From NCBI RefSeq assembly GCF_001922345.1, contig NZ_CP018812.1:682001-746000 (forward strand): DNA of 64,000 nt, written 5' to 3'. The first letter of the stretch is position 1. Each line of letters starts with the position of its first letter. Below the pieces are notes generated by a model. The model saw only the letters and a program-made list of their open reading frames with translations. It was not told the origin of the DNA and searched no databases. The translations under genes and the position numbers were made by a program. Below are positions 1-8,760 of the stretch, piece after piece. Source of the stretch: Paraburkholderia sp. SOS3 (lineage in GTDB: Bacteria; Pseudomonadota; Gammaproteobacteria; Burkholderiales; Burkholderiaceae).

Positions 1-2
1 GC

Positions 3-170
3 ATCGTCCAGCATCTGACAGGCGACTGGGCAAGGTCGTTGCGCATCGGCTTTGCGATTTTCGTGGCGTGCCTCGCGATCGCATGCATGCTCGCATGGTG
101 GCGCGTCCAGGCCGCGCCGAAAAAGATCGGAGAACTGTGTCCTGCAAAAAGCGGGGCCGAAAGCAACTGA
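3..170 (+). CDS. MFS transporter, C-terminal fragment (cut by window edge)
   Basis: Reading from base 3 gives 55 residues and a stop at 168-170. The piece holds one hydrophobic segment (RIGFAIFVACLAIACMLAWW) followed by a short basic, polar tail. This is what the last transmembrane helix and cytoplasmic tail of a 12-helix MFS permease look like. It sits just before an aromatic catabolism island, so an aromatic acid permease is a fair guess. The rest of the gene is outside the window, so family and substrate are inferences. Confidence 0.55.
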   Translation: MVQHLTGDWARSLRIGFAIFVACLAIACMLAWWRVQAAPKKIGELCPAKSGAESN

Positions 171-217
171 CCGGGTTTGCTTGCCGCTTTCTGGCATCGC
201 GTCGGACTGATGACGCG

Positions 218-1138
218 TCATCGGCGCTGATTCCATACATCGCGCAGCGTCTGGCGAAGCAGCGGAATGGTCTGTTCGAGCAAAGGCCAGGTGGGACGCT
301 GAGCTGATGTCGCAATCCATAACGTGGTCTGAAGCGGTGGGTCAACGATCGGGCGCAAATAAAACGGCTGTTGCTGGTCGTCGGTGTGGACTGCCTTCAG
401 AGACAGAACCGCATGAAGGTGCGCATCATGCACGAGGTTCAGAATCGCGGGAATGCTCTCGATTTCCAGTGCGATACGCGGCTTTAACGAGAGCTGAGCC
501 ATCGCCCCCTCCAGCAGCAAGCGGATCGAATGCGGGCGACTCGGCATGACAAGCTGATGCTGGGCCACCTCGGCGAGGCTGACCGGCTCACCGGTCAGCT
601 TGTCTCCGGGCGAGGGCGGGGTCGGGCAGCTTGAAACGAGGTACAACTGCTCGTCAAGAACCGGCGAAAGCTCAATGGATGGCGAAGTTGCGTTCGTGTA
701 GACCACTGCACAGTCGGCACGCCCGATGGCGAGCCATTCGAGCGTGTAGGCCGAAAGGCCCTCGAGGATGCAAAGTGTCGCTCCTGGAAAGCGTTCGCGA
801 AATCGCCGAACCAGAGGCACAGCCAGCTTCAAACTGACGCTAGGCGGCAGCGCAATCACAAGTCTGCCCGTTGCCTGTCCGCGCCCTTCCTCCATGTCTG
901 ACTGAACGCGTTCTACCTGAGCCAGAACGCTCCGGCTGTGTTCGAGCAGCCGTCTGCCCGGTTCCGTCAGCGTAACGCCGCGCCCATTGCGTTCGAGAAG
1001 CACCTGCCGAAATTCCAGTTCGAGAGCACGCACTTGCCGGCTCAGTACGGGCTGGGCAATGGAGAGGAAGTTTGCTGCGCGCGTGAAGCTGCCCGATTCG
1101 GCAACACGCACGAAATATTCCAGCTGGCGCAGTTCCAT
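218..1138 (-). CDS. LysR-family transcriptional regulator (Nac/Cbl-like)
   Basis: A 306-residue LysR regulator, the usual length. The N-terminal winged HTH (residues 1-60) has the typical pattern LRQLEYFVRVAESGSFTRAA and AQPVLSRQVRAL, followed by a substrate-binding effector domain. The open frame continues upstream to 1672, but the HTH begins at the methionine at 1138, so I start there. It is divergent from ligI-ligA-ligB, the classic arrangement for a LysR activator of a catabolic operon. The effector is probably an aromatic acid of that pathway. It is clearly a paralogue of the LysR at 3814-4815: both share the NGRG wing and an effector domain with a matching YxxP/YTN segment. Confidence 0.93.
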   Translation of the reverse strand: MELRQLEYFVRVAESGSFTRAANFLSIAQPVLSRQVRALELEFRQVLLERNGRGVTLTEPGRRLLEHSRSVLAQVERVQSDMEEGRGQATGRLVIALPPSVSLKLAVPLVRRFRERFPGATLCILEGLSAYTLEWLAIGRADCAVVYTNATSPSIELSPVLDEQLYLVSSCPTPPSPGDKLTGEPVSLAEVAQHQLVMPSRPHSIRLLLEGAMAQLSLKPRIALEIESIPAILNLVHDAHLHAVLSLKAVHTDDQQQPFYLRPIVDPPLQTTLWIATSAQRPTWPLLEQTIPLLRQTLRDVWNQRR

Positions 1139-1435
1139 GGCCTCCTCCGGGAATGCAAAACGCACATAGCTAATATACACGAAATAACATTGTTTGATAT
1201 CAGAATATAAAAAATAATGCGGTTGTCGTGATGGCCAGCGCATGGGGGAGACAGGCAAGGGTGCATTACATGACCGACCATGCGAGGTGGAATCTCGCAC
1301 GCCCGGCTTACTCGTTCCGGATGCCGCCCCCCGGCGGAATGGATGCATCGTTGGCGGGGCGGCTCCAGCGTGCATCGAATTCTTCGAAGCAGCCGGCTCG
1401 TTATTCATTAAAAGATCGCGTCCGGAGAACATTGA
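1139..1435. promoter_or_regulatory. Divergent lysR / ligI control region
   Basis: This 297-bp stretch has no gene. About 1160-1215 is strikingly AT-rich for this genome and contains the 8-bp palindrome TGATATCA at 1195-1202, about 57 bp upstream of the lysR start. That is where LysR proteins usually bind to control themselves and the divergent operon. ligI has a GGAGA ribosome-binding site 8 bases before its ATG. The assignment to this LysR is inferred. Confidence 0.45.
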
Positions 1436-2344
1436 ATGAAATTTCAGAAGAGTCCGGGTTGGCTGGACTGGTGCTCCGAGCCCTCCCGGCCGGTCTTCCT
1501 GCTTCCTGAGGGTGCAGTCGATGCCCATTGCCATGTTTTTGGTCCGGCTGACATTTTTCCTTTTGCTGCGGAGCGCAAGTACACGCCGTGCGACGCTAGC
1601 AAGGAGCAGCTGTTTGCGTTGCGCGATCGGTTGGGCTTTAGCCGCAATGTCATTGTCCAGGCCACATGTCACGGAACCGACAATCGTGCCTTGGTCGATG
1701 CGTGCCGGAGCTCGGGCGGACGAGCGCGCGGTGTCGCCTCGATTCGACCTGATATTTCGGATGGCGAATTACATGATTTACATGAAGCGGGTGTCAGAGG
1801 CGTGAGGTTCAACTTCGTCCGACGGCTGGTGGATTTCACGCCCAGGGACGAGTTACTGGACATTGCCGGCCGGGTAGCCGGACTGGGCTGGCATATCGTC
1901 GTCTATTTCGAGTCTGCCGATCTTCCGGATCTGTGGGACTTCTTTAGTGGTTTGCCGACCATCGTGGTAGTCGACCATATGGGACGCCCGGATGTCACGA
2001 AGAATGTGGATGGGGAGCAGTTCGAACTGTTTGTGCGTTTCATGCGCGAACACGAGAATGTCTGGTCAAAGGTGAGCTGTCCGGACCGCCTGAGCGCGTC
2101 CGGACCTCCCGCGGTTGCAGGCGAGGCCAGGCCCTATCGAGACGTAGTCCCGTTCGCAAGACGTATCGTTGAGACCTTCCCGGATCGGGTGTTGTGGGGA
2201 ACGGACTGGCCACACCCCAATGTCAGGGATCACATGCCGGACGACGGCGTGCTTGTCGACTTCATCGCGCAGATCGCGCCGACACGTGCGCTTCAGCGCA
2301 AGCTGCTCGTCGACAACCCCGCACGCTTATATTGGAGAGAGTGA
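1436..2344 (+). CDS. ligI: 2-pyrone-4,6-dicarboxylate (PDC) hydrolase, LigI-like
   Basis: A 302-residue amidohydrolase. LigI opens the lactone ring of PDC to give 4-oxalomesaconate in the protocatechuate/gallate 4,5-cleavage (lignin-derived aromatics) pathway, in the cytoplasm. The metal-ligand-type HxH lies at residues 31 and 33 (VDAHCHVFGP), the same positions as in Sphingobium LigI. Later motifs are DHMGRP near 180 and the catalytic-type Asp in GTDWPHP near 257. It starts with ATG behind GGAGA. Its stop overlaps the ligA start by one base, so it heads a ligI-ligA-ligB operon. Another amidohydrolase_2 substrate is possible, but the LigAB neighbours make PDC by far the best fit. Confidence 0.88.
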   Translation: MKFQKSPGWLDWCSEPSRPVFLLPEGAVDAHCHVFGPADIFPFAAERKYTPCDASKEQLFALRDRLGFSRNVIVQATCHGTDNRALVDACRSSGGRARGVASIRPDISDGELHDLHEAGVRGVRFNFVRRLVDFTPRDELLDIAGRVAGLGWHIVVYFESADLPDLWDFFSGLPTIVVVDHMGRPDVTKNVDGEQFELFVRFMREHENVWSKVSCPDRLSASGPPAVAGEARPYRDVVPFARRIVETFPDRVLWGTDWPHPNVRDHMPDDGVLVDFIAQIAPTRALQRKLLVDNPARLYWRE

Positions 2345-2751
2345 TGCAAATGCTGCGCGAGCGCGACTACGACGATATTCCGGGAACCTACGTATTCGAC
2401 GGAAGACGATGCCAGATGGGCTTTGCGCTCAACGCGTTTTGCAAGTCATTGGACCTGGCTGCCAATCGGGAGGCGTTTCGGCACGACCCCGAAACCTATC
2501 TTTCCAGGTTTAGTTTGAGCACGGCACAACGCCGCGCGATAGTTTCCCGCGACTGGCTGGATATGTTGCGGCTGGGGGGCAACATTTACTACACGTTCAA
2601 GCTGGCCATATGCGATGGGCTGACGATGCAGCATGTGGGCGCAGCGATGTCCGCCAGCCCCATGAGTGTGGAGCAATTTCGCGCCATGATGGCTTCCGGC
2701 GGGCGGCCAATCTCCGGAAACCGCAGCGTAAAGGAGCAACGGCATGGCTAG
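2344..2751 (+). CDS. ligA: Extradiol dioxygenase small (alpha) subunit, LigA-like
   Basis: A 135-residue LigA-type subunit (Sphingobium LigA is about 139). It forms the lid of the protocatechuate 4,5-dioxygenase active site and pairs with LigB. Family features are the DIPGTYVFDGRR start, the MGFALNAFC segment, the helical middle with FLLR-like packing, and LRLGGNIYYTFKL. The open frame runs further upstream, but the ATG at 2344 overlaps the ligI stop (TGA/ATG share one A) and matches the family N-terminus. Its 3' end overlaps ligB by 8 bases, so the two subunits are probably translationally coupled. Confidence 0.9.
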   Translation: MQMLRERDYDDIPGTYVFDGRRCQMGFALNAFCKSLDLAANREAFRHDPETYLSRFSLSTAQRRAIVSRDWLDMLRLGGNIYYTFKLAICDGLTMQHVGAAMSASPMSVEQFRAMMASGGRPISGNRSVKEQRHG

Positions 2752-3586
2752 GATAGTCGGTGGCGTCGCGACATCGCATGTGCCATCCATCGGTGCTGCG
2801 ATCGATCACGGCAAGATTCACGATTCATACTGGCATCCCCTTTTCGAAGGCGTGCAGCCAGCGCGGAAATGGATCGAAGACGTGAAGCCTGACGTGGCAA
2901 TCGTGGTGTACAACGACCATGCGTCCCGGTTCGGGCTGGATATGACTCCGACCTTTGCGATTGGCATGGGCGCGCAGTTCGCACCGCACGACGAGGGTTA
3001 TGGTCCGAGACCCGTGCCTGTCTGTCAGGGCGAGCCCGAGTTCGCATGGCACCTGGTGGAATCACTGGTTCTGAAAGAAGAGTTCGACATCGCAATGGTC
3101 GGCGAGATGACGGTCGACCATGGATTGACCGTGCCGCTCTCGCTGATGTTCGGCCAGCCGCGAAGCTGGCCGTGCAGGGTCATCCCACTGTGCGTCAATG
3201 TGATTCAATATCCTCAACCCACCGCATTACGTTGCTTCAGGCTCGGTCAGGCACTGCGGCGAGCGATTGATTCGTACGAGCGCGATCTTAAGGTGGTCAT
3301 TTGCGGAACGGGTGGCATGTCGCATCAGTTGCAAGGCGAGCGCGCAGGCCTGATCAACGCGGAATACGACCGGATGTGGCTCGACAGGATGGAGGACGAT
3401 CCGCAATCGCTTTGCAGGATCACTCACACGGAGCTTTTGCGGGAGGCAGGCTCGGAGGGACTCGAGATCATCATGTGGCTCGTTATGCGCGGGGCGCTGG
3501 ATCCCGAAGTCCGTCGTATTCATCGCTTCTATCATGTGCCGGCATCGAATACCGCATATGGCATGCTCGTGCTGGAGGGCGCTTAA
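2744..3586 (+). CDS. ligB: Extradiol dioxygenase large (beta) subunit, LigB-like
   Basis: A 280-residue catalytic subunit of the class III extradiol dioxygenases. With LigA it opens the ring of protocatechuate, gallate or 3-O-methylgallate between C4 and C5 using Fe(II). His12 (VATSH) and His59 (YNDH) match the two iron His ligands of LigB (12 and 61), and GTGGMSHQL near residue 190 carries the catalytic His. A Glu late in the chain would complete the facial triad. The ATG lies within the last 8 bases of ligA behind AAAGGAG. I see no LigC dehydrogenase next to it, which matters for the substrate question. Confidence 0.92.
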   Translation: MARIVGGVATSHVPSIGAAIDHGKIHDSYWHPLFEGVQPARKWIEDVKPDVAIVVYNDHASRFGLDMTPTFAIGMGAQFAPHDEGYGPRPVPVCQGEPEFAWHLVESLVLKEEFDIAMVGEMTVDHGLTVPLSLMFGQPRSWPCRVIPLCVNVIQYPQPTALRCFRLGQALRRAIDSYERDLKVVICGTGGMSHQLQGERAGLINAEYDRMWLDRMEDDPQSLCRITHTELLREAGSEGLEIIMWLVMRGALDPEVRRIHRFYHVPASNTAYGMLVLEGA

Positions 3587-3813
3587 GGGCCTTTGCACGA
3601 GGCTCATCGATACCGACAGGCGCGAAAAGCGTCCAAGCCGTGCGGCTGTCGTTACTAGACGACGTCGAGGCAATCCCAAAAGGCGGCAAGGACGGCGCAT
3701 AGACCCGGTTCTCCGATGGTGCGCTTCTTCACGGACCGCGCGTGGGGTGTTTTCGCGTCGTGAGTGTGAACCGGCGAATATTTGGAGAGCGTGCCACGCG
3801 CACGCAAACGCGG

Positions 3814-4815
3814 TTACCGATGTCGGGCGCGTCGCGACTTCGTGCCTGTCTGGCCGGTTGCGGGAACATCCGCTTGTGAGTCTATGGCCTTTTCAACTTC
3901 GACTTCGTATTTCTGGAGTTCTTTTAGCACTACCTCCCGTAAAAGCGACGTGCTTTCAGCGATCAGCGAGTCATTGCCGGTACGCGCAGGCGTCGCTATA
4001 GACAGGCCACATTCAAGGCGAGGGCTGCGGATGCGATGCAAACGCAAATCCGGATCTCCAATGCAGGGCTGTACGCCGCTGAGCGGAATGACGGAGTAGC
4101 CGTAACCGTGGCGGACCATATCGAGTATCGCGGTGAGATTCTCGATTTCGTGGACCACCTGGGCAGTCAATCCGCGTTCAGCGAGAGCGGCCGCCAGCAC
4201 CCCGTGCACAACGTTGGTCTTTCCGGAGATGACCAGAGGCAGCTCAGACAGCTTTTCCAGCCCGACTGAACGAGGCGGTACGCAGCCCTCGCGGGCGGCC
4301 TGGGGACCCGAGACCAGATAAAGATTTTCGCTGGCGAGAGGCCGAAGCTCCACCGTGGTGTTCGATATCGGGGTGTAGATAACGGAGCAGTCGAGTTTTC
4401 CGGCACCGACAAGCTCTCCAAGATTTGCCGATGTGCCATCTACCGTCCGTAGCGTCACTTCCGGCAACCGTTCACGAAATGCCCCGATCAACGGAACGAC
4501 GACCGTTCTGGCAAGAGAGGGCGCGAGGCCCAGTGCGAGCGTGCCCTGGACGGGACCACTAGCGCCTTTTGCCGCCCGCTCGGCAATGGAAATCTGACGA
4601 AGCACCATCGGCACCTGATCGAGCAAACGTCTTCCCGCGTCTGTCAGTACAAGTCCGCGGCCATTTCGCCGGAACAGCTCGGTCGCGAGTTCAGCCTCGA
4701 GTTGCGCTATCTGTCGGCTGAGCGCGGCCTGCGTCACTCCGAGCACGCTTGCGGCGCGGGTGAGATTTCCAATCTCGGCGATTCGCGAAAAGTTTTGCAA
4801 CTGCTTGATTTCCAT
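3814..4815 (-). CDS. LysR-family transcriptional regulator (Nac/Cbl-like), paralogue
   Basis: A 333-residue LysR protein. The HTH is at the N-terminus (MEIKQLQNFSRIAEIGNLTRAA, then TQAALSRQIAQL) and the effector domain follows. It resembles the regulator at 218-1138 over its whole length, including the NGRG wing. A C-terminal tail of about 20 residues rich in Lys/Arg/Gln is longer than usual. It is divergent from the Rieske oxygenase gene, with 194 bp between, and presumably controls it. The 227 bp between ligB and this gene hold nothing I recognise. Confidence 0.92.
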   Translation of the reverse strand: MEIKQLQNFSRIAEIGNLTRAASVLGVTQAALSRQIAQLEAELATELFRRNGRGLVLTDAGRRLLDQVPMVLRQISIAERAAKGASGPVQGTLALGLAPSLARTVVVPLIGAFRERLPEVTLRTVDGTSANLGELVGAGKLDCSVIYTPISNTTVELRPLASENLYLVSGPQAAREGCVPPRSVGLEKLSELPLVISGKTNVVHGVLAAALAERGLTAQVVHEIENLTAILDMVRHGYGYSVIPLSGVQPCIGDPDLRLHRIRSPRLECGLSIATPARTGNDSLIAESTSLLREVVLKELQKYEVEVEKAIDSQADVPATGQTGTKSRRARHR

Positions 4816-4868
4816 AAATCAGATCGCTTGTCACATGCATAACAGATATGCCAGTTAAATCATTCCCC

Positions 4869-4884
4869 GTTAAGAGATATTAAC
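4869..4884. promoter_or_regulatory. LysR-type operator: GTTAA-N6-TTAAC dyad
   Basis: A perfect inverted repeat, GTTAA, six bases, TTAAC, which contains the T-N11-A pattern of LysR operators. It lies 54 bp upstream of the divergent lysR start and about 125 bp upstream of the oxygenase start. A second ATAACAGATAT-like block nearby may be a half-site. Binding by the neighbouring regulator is inferred from position and pattern. Confidence 0.55.
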
Positions 4885-5009
4885 ATAAAGTAACTCTCAA
4901 AGGGGCCGCTCATTAAACGATCGAGACTTTCGTCCCCGGATTGGTCGCGAATCACCGCGAATGACTGACTGCGGGGGGTTCGCAGCAAATTTTGATTACA
5001 GGAGACTCC

Positions 5010-6320
5010 ATGAACGCTCCCACGAAACCCGTGGTGTTCAAGCCAAATTCGCGCGGCGCCGACCGCTACCAGTACCTGACGGAGACGGGCCCCGGCACAC
5101 CCGCCGGCGAGCTGATGCGGCGCTACTGGCAGCCGGTGGCGCTGGTCGATTCGCTGCCGCCGGGAGGCGCGCCTCAACCGATCCGTATTCTGGGCGAAGA
5201 CCTCGTGCTGTTTCGTGACGACACGGGCAGGGTCGGTCTCATCGATCGCAAATGCGCACATCGATGCACTGACCTCGCGCTCGGCCGCGTCGAGGACGGG
5301 GGAATCCGTTGTCCGTATCACGGCTGGCTGTTCGACGTCGAAGGGCGTTGCTTGAGTCAGCCAGCGGAAGTCTCGGCAACCGCGAAGGACCGTATTCGCA
5401 TGAAGTCGTATCCGCTTCGTGAGGCGGCGGGTGCCTTCTGGGTATATATGGGTCCTGGCGAGGCGCCGCTCTTCCCCAATTACCCCGCTCTCGCAGGCGG
5501 CGCCCGGCATTGCTACACGACTCGATGGTTCGGCGACTGCAACTGGCTTCAGGCGAGCGAAGGCAATATCGATCCCGTCCATACGTCCTACCTGCACCAG
5601 CTCGAACTGTCGAACGACGTCATGAAGGCGCGATGGGGTGTGTTTTCGAATCAGTCCCGTCCGGAACTGGCCGTCGAAGACACGCGGTTCGGTGTCAGGC
5701 TGTACACGCTTCGCAAAGTGGACGGATCAGACCGCTCGTCCATCCGGATCACCAATTTTGTTATGCCCAACGCCTGCGCAGTCGGCGGCTTCGAGGGATA
5801 CCTCGGTGAAGGCGGCCTGACCATGCTTTGGGATGTGCCAATCGACGACCAGCATCATTGGCGCTGGGAGTTCATTTTCCATCGAAGCGGGAAGCTGGAT
5901 AAGGAAGCGCTCGAGGCCCAATACGAAGCCGAAAAAGAAGAAGGCGACCGCATGCGACGCAAATGGGACGATCTGTATTCTCAGGATCGCGAATCGATGA
6001 AGGGGAAGGCTTATCTGGGTCTTGGGGAATGCTTTTCCGTCCACGACATCGCTATCACGCAGTCGCAGGGAACCATACACCAACAGGCGCATGAGCACTT
6101 GTCGTCCTCCGACATCGCTATCGTGCGCGCGCGCCGGATGCTCGACGAAGCGGCGCAGGTCGTTGCGGAAGGGGGCGATCCTCGCGGCATCGTTCGCGCC
6201 GATGCCGATAACGACTTCCGCGACATGGTGGTCGTGACTGGAGAGATTTCAAGCGGCGAGTCCAAGGAAGAGTATTGCAACCGTTTCACAAAGCGTTCGG
6301 ATCTGTTCCGGCCGCAATAG
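5010..6320 (+). CDS. Rieske aromatic-ring oxygenase, phthalate 4,5-dioxygenase type
   Basis: A 436-residue terminal oxygenase. The Rieske [2Fe-2S] ligands are Cys82-x-His84 and Cys101-x2-His104. The mononuclear iron ligands are in EGNIDPVHTSYLH (Asp188, His191, His196). Length and layout match the one-component-oxygenase plus FMN/2Fe-2S-reductase group (phthalate 4,5-dioxygenase, and more distantly vanillate demethylase). The start is the ATG at 5010 behind CAGGAGA; the frame also has an upstream TTG without such a site. Its reductase follows. With LigAB/LigI nearby it probably supplies a protocatechuate- or gallate-like diol by hydroxylation or O-demethylation. No dihydrodiol dehydrogenase or decarboxylase of a classical phthalate pathway is visible here. 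Confidence 0.9.
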   Translation: MNAPTKPVVFKPNSRGADRYQYLTETGPGTPAGELMRRYWQPVALVDSLPPGGAPQPIRILGEDLVLFRDDTGRVGLIDRKCAHRCTDLALGRVEDGGIRCPYHGWLFDVEGRCLSQPAEVSATAKDRIRMKSYPLREAAGAFWVYMGPGEAPLFPNYPALAGGARHCYTTRWFGDCNWLQASEGNIDPVHTSYLHQLELSNDVMKARWGVFSNQSRPELAVEDTRFGVRLYTLRKVDGSDRSSIRITNFVMPNACAVGGFEGYLGEGGLTMLWDVPIDDQHHWRWEFIFHRSGKLDKEALEAQYEAEKEEGDRMRRKWDDLYSQDRESMKGKAYLGLGECFSVHDIAITQSQGTIHQQAHEHLSSSDIAIVRARRMLDEAAQVVAEGGDPRGIVRADADNDFRDMVVVTGEISSGESKEEYCNRFTKRSDLFRPQ

Positions 6321-6492
6321 CGCCCGCCTGGTTTGAAACGCGTTGTTGCGTCGTATGGGCATGCATGCGATCCGGTCTCTGTCGGAGAAGGAAAAAAGAC
6401 CCGGCGCGCGTGCAGTCACGCCAGACGGGGCCCGTTGTCCTTCGTCTATGGCGCCGATCGTGTGGTTAGACTTATCGAGAACTCTTCTTGCC

Positions 6493-7455
6493 ATGAATTC
6501 CATCGCTGTTCGCATCGCTGTCGCCGATACCATTGCCCAAAACATTCGCTTGCTGAGGTTGGAGTCTCTCGATGGCGCAAACCTCCCCGCATGGGATCCC
6601 GGCTCTCATATCGATCTGCATCTCGGCGAAGGGCTGATCAGGCAATACTCGCTGTGCGGTCCGCAAGGCAACTCAAATTGTTACGAGGTAGCGGTCAAGC
6701 TGGAGCCCGAATCGCGCGGCGGATCGAAGTTTGTTCATGAATCGCTTGCGGCCGGAAGCGAGCTCCGCATTTCGGTGCCGCGCAATCACTTCGCGATGGC
6801 AGAACAGGCGGACATGACCTATCTCGTAGCGGCCGGTATAGGCATCACGCCGATCATCAGCATGGCGCGCGCGCTCAGGGAAAAGCGGCGGAAGTTCAAG
6901 CTTTTTTATTTCGCGCGTTCGCCTGACCATGCGGCGTTCATGGACGAACTCCAGGATGCATCGCTTCGAGAATCCTGCCGGCTCCTCTTCGGGCTGGAGC
7001 GTCACGAGGTCGACAGTGTGCTCAGCCAGGCACTCAAGGATGGTTGCGAAGGCAGTCACCTGTACATGTGTGGGCCCAAGCCGTTCATGGACACAGTCCA
7101 TCTGGTCGCCACGCGTTGCAAGTGGCGCGAAGACCATATTCATCTCGAGTATTTCGTTAACACGAAAGCGACTGAACAGAGCACGCAAACTTCGTTTGAA
7201 GTAAAGCTTGCCCGGTCGGGAAGGACCGTGACGATTCCAGAGAACAGGACGATCGTCGATGTATTGCGCGAAGAGGGTATCGACACGGAGACCTCGTGCG
7301 AACAGGGCGTTTGCGGAACCTGTGTGACCAGAGTGCTGGACGGCGTACCCGAGCACCACGACTGTTTCCTCACTGCTCAGGAGCAGGCAAAGGGAGACTG
7401 CATGGCTGTCTGCGTCTCGCGCTCCAGATCAAGACTGCTTGTACTGGACCTTTAA
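6493..7455 (+). CDS. Oxygenase reductase (FMN / NADH / plant-type 2Fe-2S)
   Basis: A 320-residue phthalate dioxygenase reductase (OphA1/VanB) relative. The order is FMN-binding barrel (RQYSLCG near residue 57), NAD-binding domain (AAGIGITPI near 115), then a C-terminal plant-type ferredoxin with CEQGVCGTC plus a downstream Cys. It passes electrons from NADH to the Rieske oxygenase encoded 172 bp upstream. The frame is open from 6343, but the family N-terminus begins at the ATG at 6493, so I start there. The upstream ribosome-binding site is weak. Confidence 0.9.
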   Translation: MNSIAVRIAVADTIAQNIRLLRLESLDGANLPAWDPGSHIDLHLGEGLIRQYSLCGPQGNSNCYEVAVKLEPESRGGSKFVHESLAAGSELRISVPRNHFAMAEQADMTYLVAAGIGITPIISMARALREKRRKFKLFYFARSPDHAAFMDELQDASLRESCRLLFGLERHEVDSVLSQALKDGCEGSHLYMCGPKPFMDTVHLVATRCKWREDHIHLEYFVNTKATEQSTQTSFEVKLARSGRTVTIPENRTIVDVLREEGIDTETSCEQGVCGTCVTRVLDGVPEHHDCFLTAQEQAKGDCMAVCVSRSRSRLLVLDL

Positions 7456-7606
7456 TAGCAATGCGGATACGTGGCAATTCGAAGATAAATGAATGAAGAA
7501 AATTAAAACGCGTTGTTCCGGCGCGCAGTGATAGTGACCGGGCAATGGATAAATAATAAAAATTTATAAAAATAAATACGCATTACTATATAAATTGGAG
7601 ACGTCG
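7456..7606. promoter_or_regulatory. AT-rich leader before the porin gene
   Basis: These 151 bp are unusually AT-rich, with long A and T runs around 7540-7590. That suggests a separate promoter for the porin. GGAG at 7597-7600 is its ribosome-binding site. I could not pick one -35/-10 pair with confidence. Confidence 0.35.
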
Positions 7607-8692
7607 ATGAAAGAAAGGTGGAGGTTGGGCCTTATGTCGCTTTATGTCATGACGGCAGGAAGCGCATTCGCCCAGGGTAACGTTATCTTGTATGGAATTG
7701 TCGATACTGGCGTCCAGTACTACAACCACGCTACATCGTCGGGCGGATCGGTCATTGGAATGCCTGGTCTGTCGGGCAAGTTGCCATCGCGCTTTGGACT
7801 CAAAGGCGTGGAGGAACTTGGTGGTGGATACAAGGCGTTCTTTGTGCTTGAGAACGGGTTTGCAGTAAACAACGGATCGTTAGGCTATGGCGGAAGAATT
7901 TTTGGTCGCGCGGCCAATGTAGGTCTGGAGAGCAAATATGGAAGCCTGACGCTGGGCAGGCAGATGAACATGACGTTATACGCGCTCAGCGACGCGGACA
8001 TCATAGGGCCGGCAAATCACTCTCTGGCCGTCTTCGACACGTATTTGCCGAACGCACGCAGCGACAACGCGATCGGGTACATGGGGAAATGGCGCGGGTT
8101 TTCCGTCGGCGGAACGTATAGTTTCGGTCGCGACGCCGCTGGCCCTGCGGGCCCATCGGCAACGAATTGTGGAGGGCAGATTCCTGGCGACCTTGTCGCA
8201 TGCCGACAGTGGACCGCGATGCTCGCATACACCTCGGAGAACTTTGGACTTGCAGCATCCTATGACGTCATGCGCGGCGGTCCTGGAGCCTCAGCTCCGT
8301 TGTCCAGCACTTCCGATACGGATACACGAACCATTCTGGATGGCTATGCGAAATATGGGGATCTGAAGTTTGGTGCGGGTTGGATCAGACGGAACACGTC
8401 CAGCGCAAACCACACTCAATCGGACCTTTTCTTCGCAGGCGCTAGCTATCTGCTGATGCACACGCTAGCGATCGAAGCAGAGGCAGTACGGTACATATTG
8501 CGCACGCATTCGGATGCGACTCTGCTCGTTGGCCGCGTAACCTGTTTCTTGTCCAAGCGGACATCCGTATATTCGTCCGCCGGATACATGTTGAATAGCC
8601 AGTTTTCGGCCGTCCCGGTATCTGCAGGAGGTTCCGTCGGGATGGGAAAAAATCAGGTCGGCGTGATGGTCGGAATGCAGCAGCGTTTTTAG
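7607..8692 (+). CDS. Outer-membrane porin, OmpC/Gram-negative porin_4 family
   Basis: A 361-residue trimeric beta-barrel porin of the Burkholderia type. A signal peptide (MKERWRLGLMSLYVMTAG, cleavage after SAFA) is followed by the diagnostic first strand VILYGIVDTGVQYY. Further marks are SRFGLKGVEELGGG, GRQMNMTLYAL in the L3 constriction region, and a terminal Phe (MQQRF) for outer-membrane insertion. I start at the ATG at 7607, behind GGAG, rather than at an upstream TTG. Being last in the aromatic island and in the same direction, it probably lets the aromatic acid across the outer membrane. Confidence 0.9.
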   Translation: MKERWRLGLMSLYVMTAGSAFAQGNVILYGIVDTGVQYYNHATSSGGSVIGMPGLSGKLPSRFGLKGVEELGGGYKAFFVLENGFAVNNGSLGYGGRIFGRAANVGLESKYGSLTLGRQMNMTLYALSDADIIGPANHSLAVFDTYLPNARSDNAIGYMGKWRGFSVGGTYSFGRDAAGPAGPSATNCGGQIPGDLVACRQWTAMLAYTSENFGLAASYDVMRGGPGASAPLSSTSDTDTRTILDGYAKYGDLKFGAGWIRRNTSSANHTQSDLFFAGASYLLMHTLAIEAEAVRYILRTHSDATLLVGRVTCFLSKRTSVYSSAGYMLNSQFSAVPVSAGGSVGMGKNQVGVMVGMQQRF

Positions 8693-8760
8693 AGCGGATG
8701 CACGCGAGAGTCGTGCGCGTGGGATTCGTGACACGGGCAACGCGAGCGTCGCCGGCAAGC

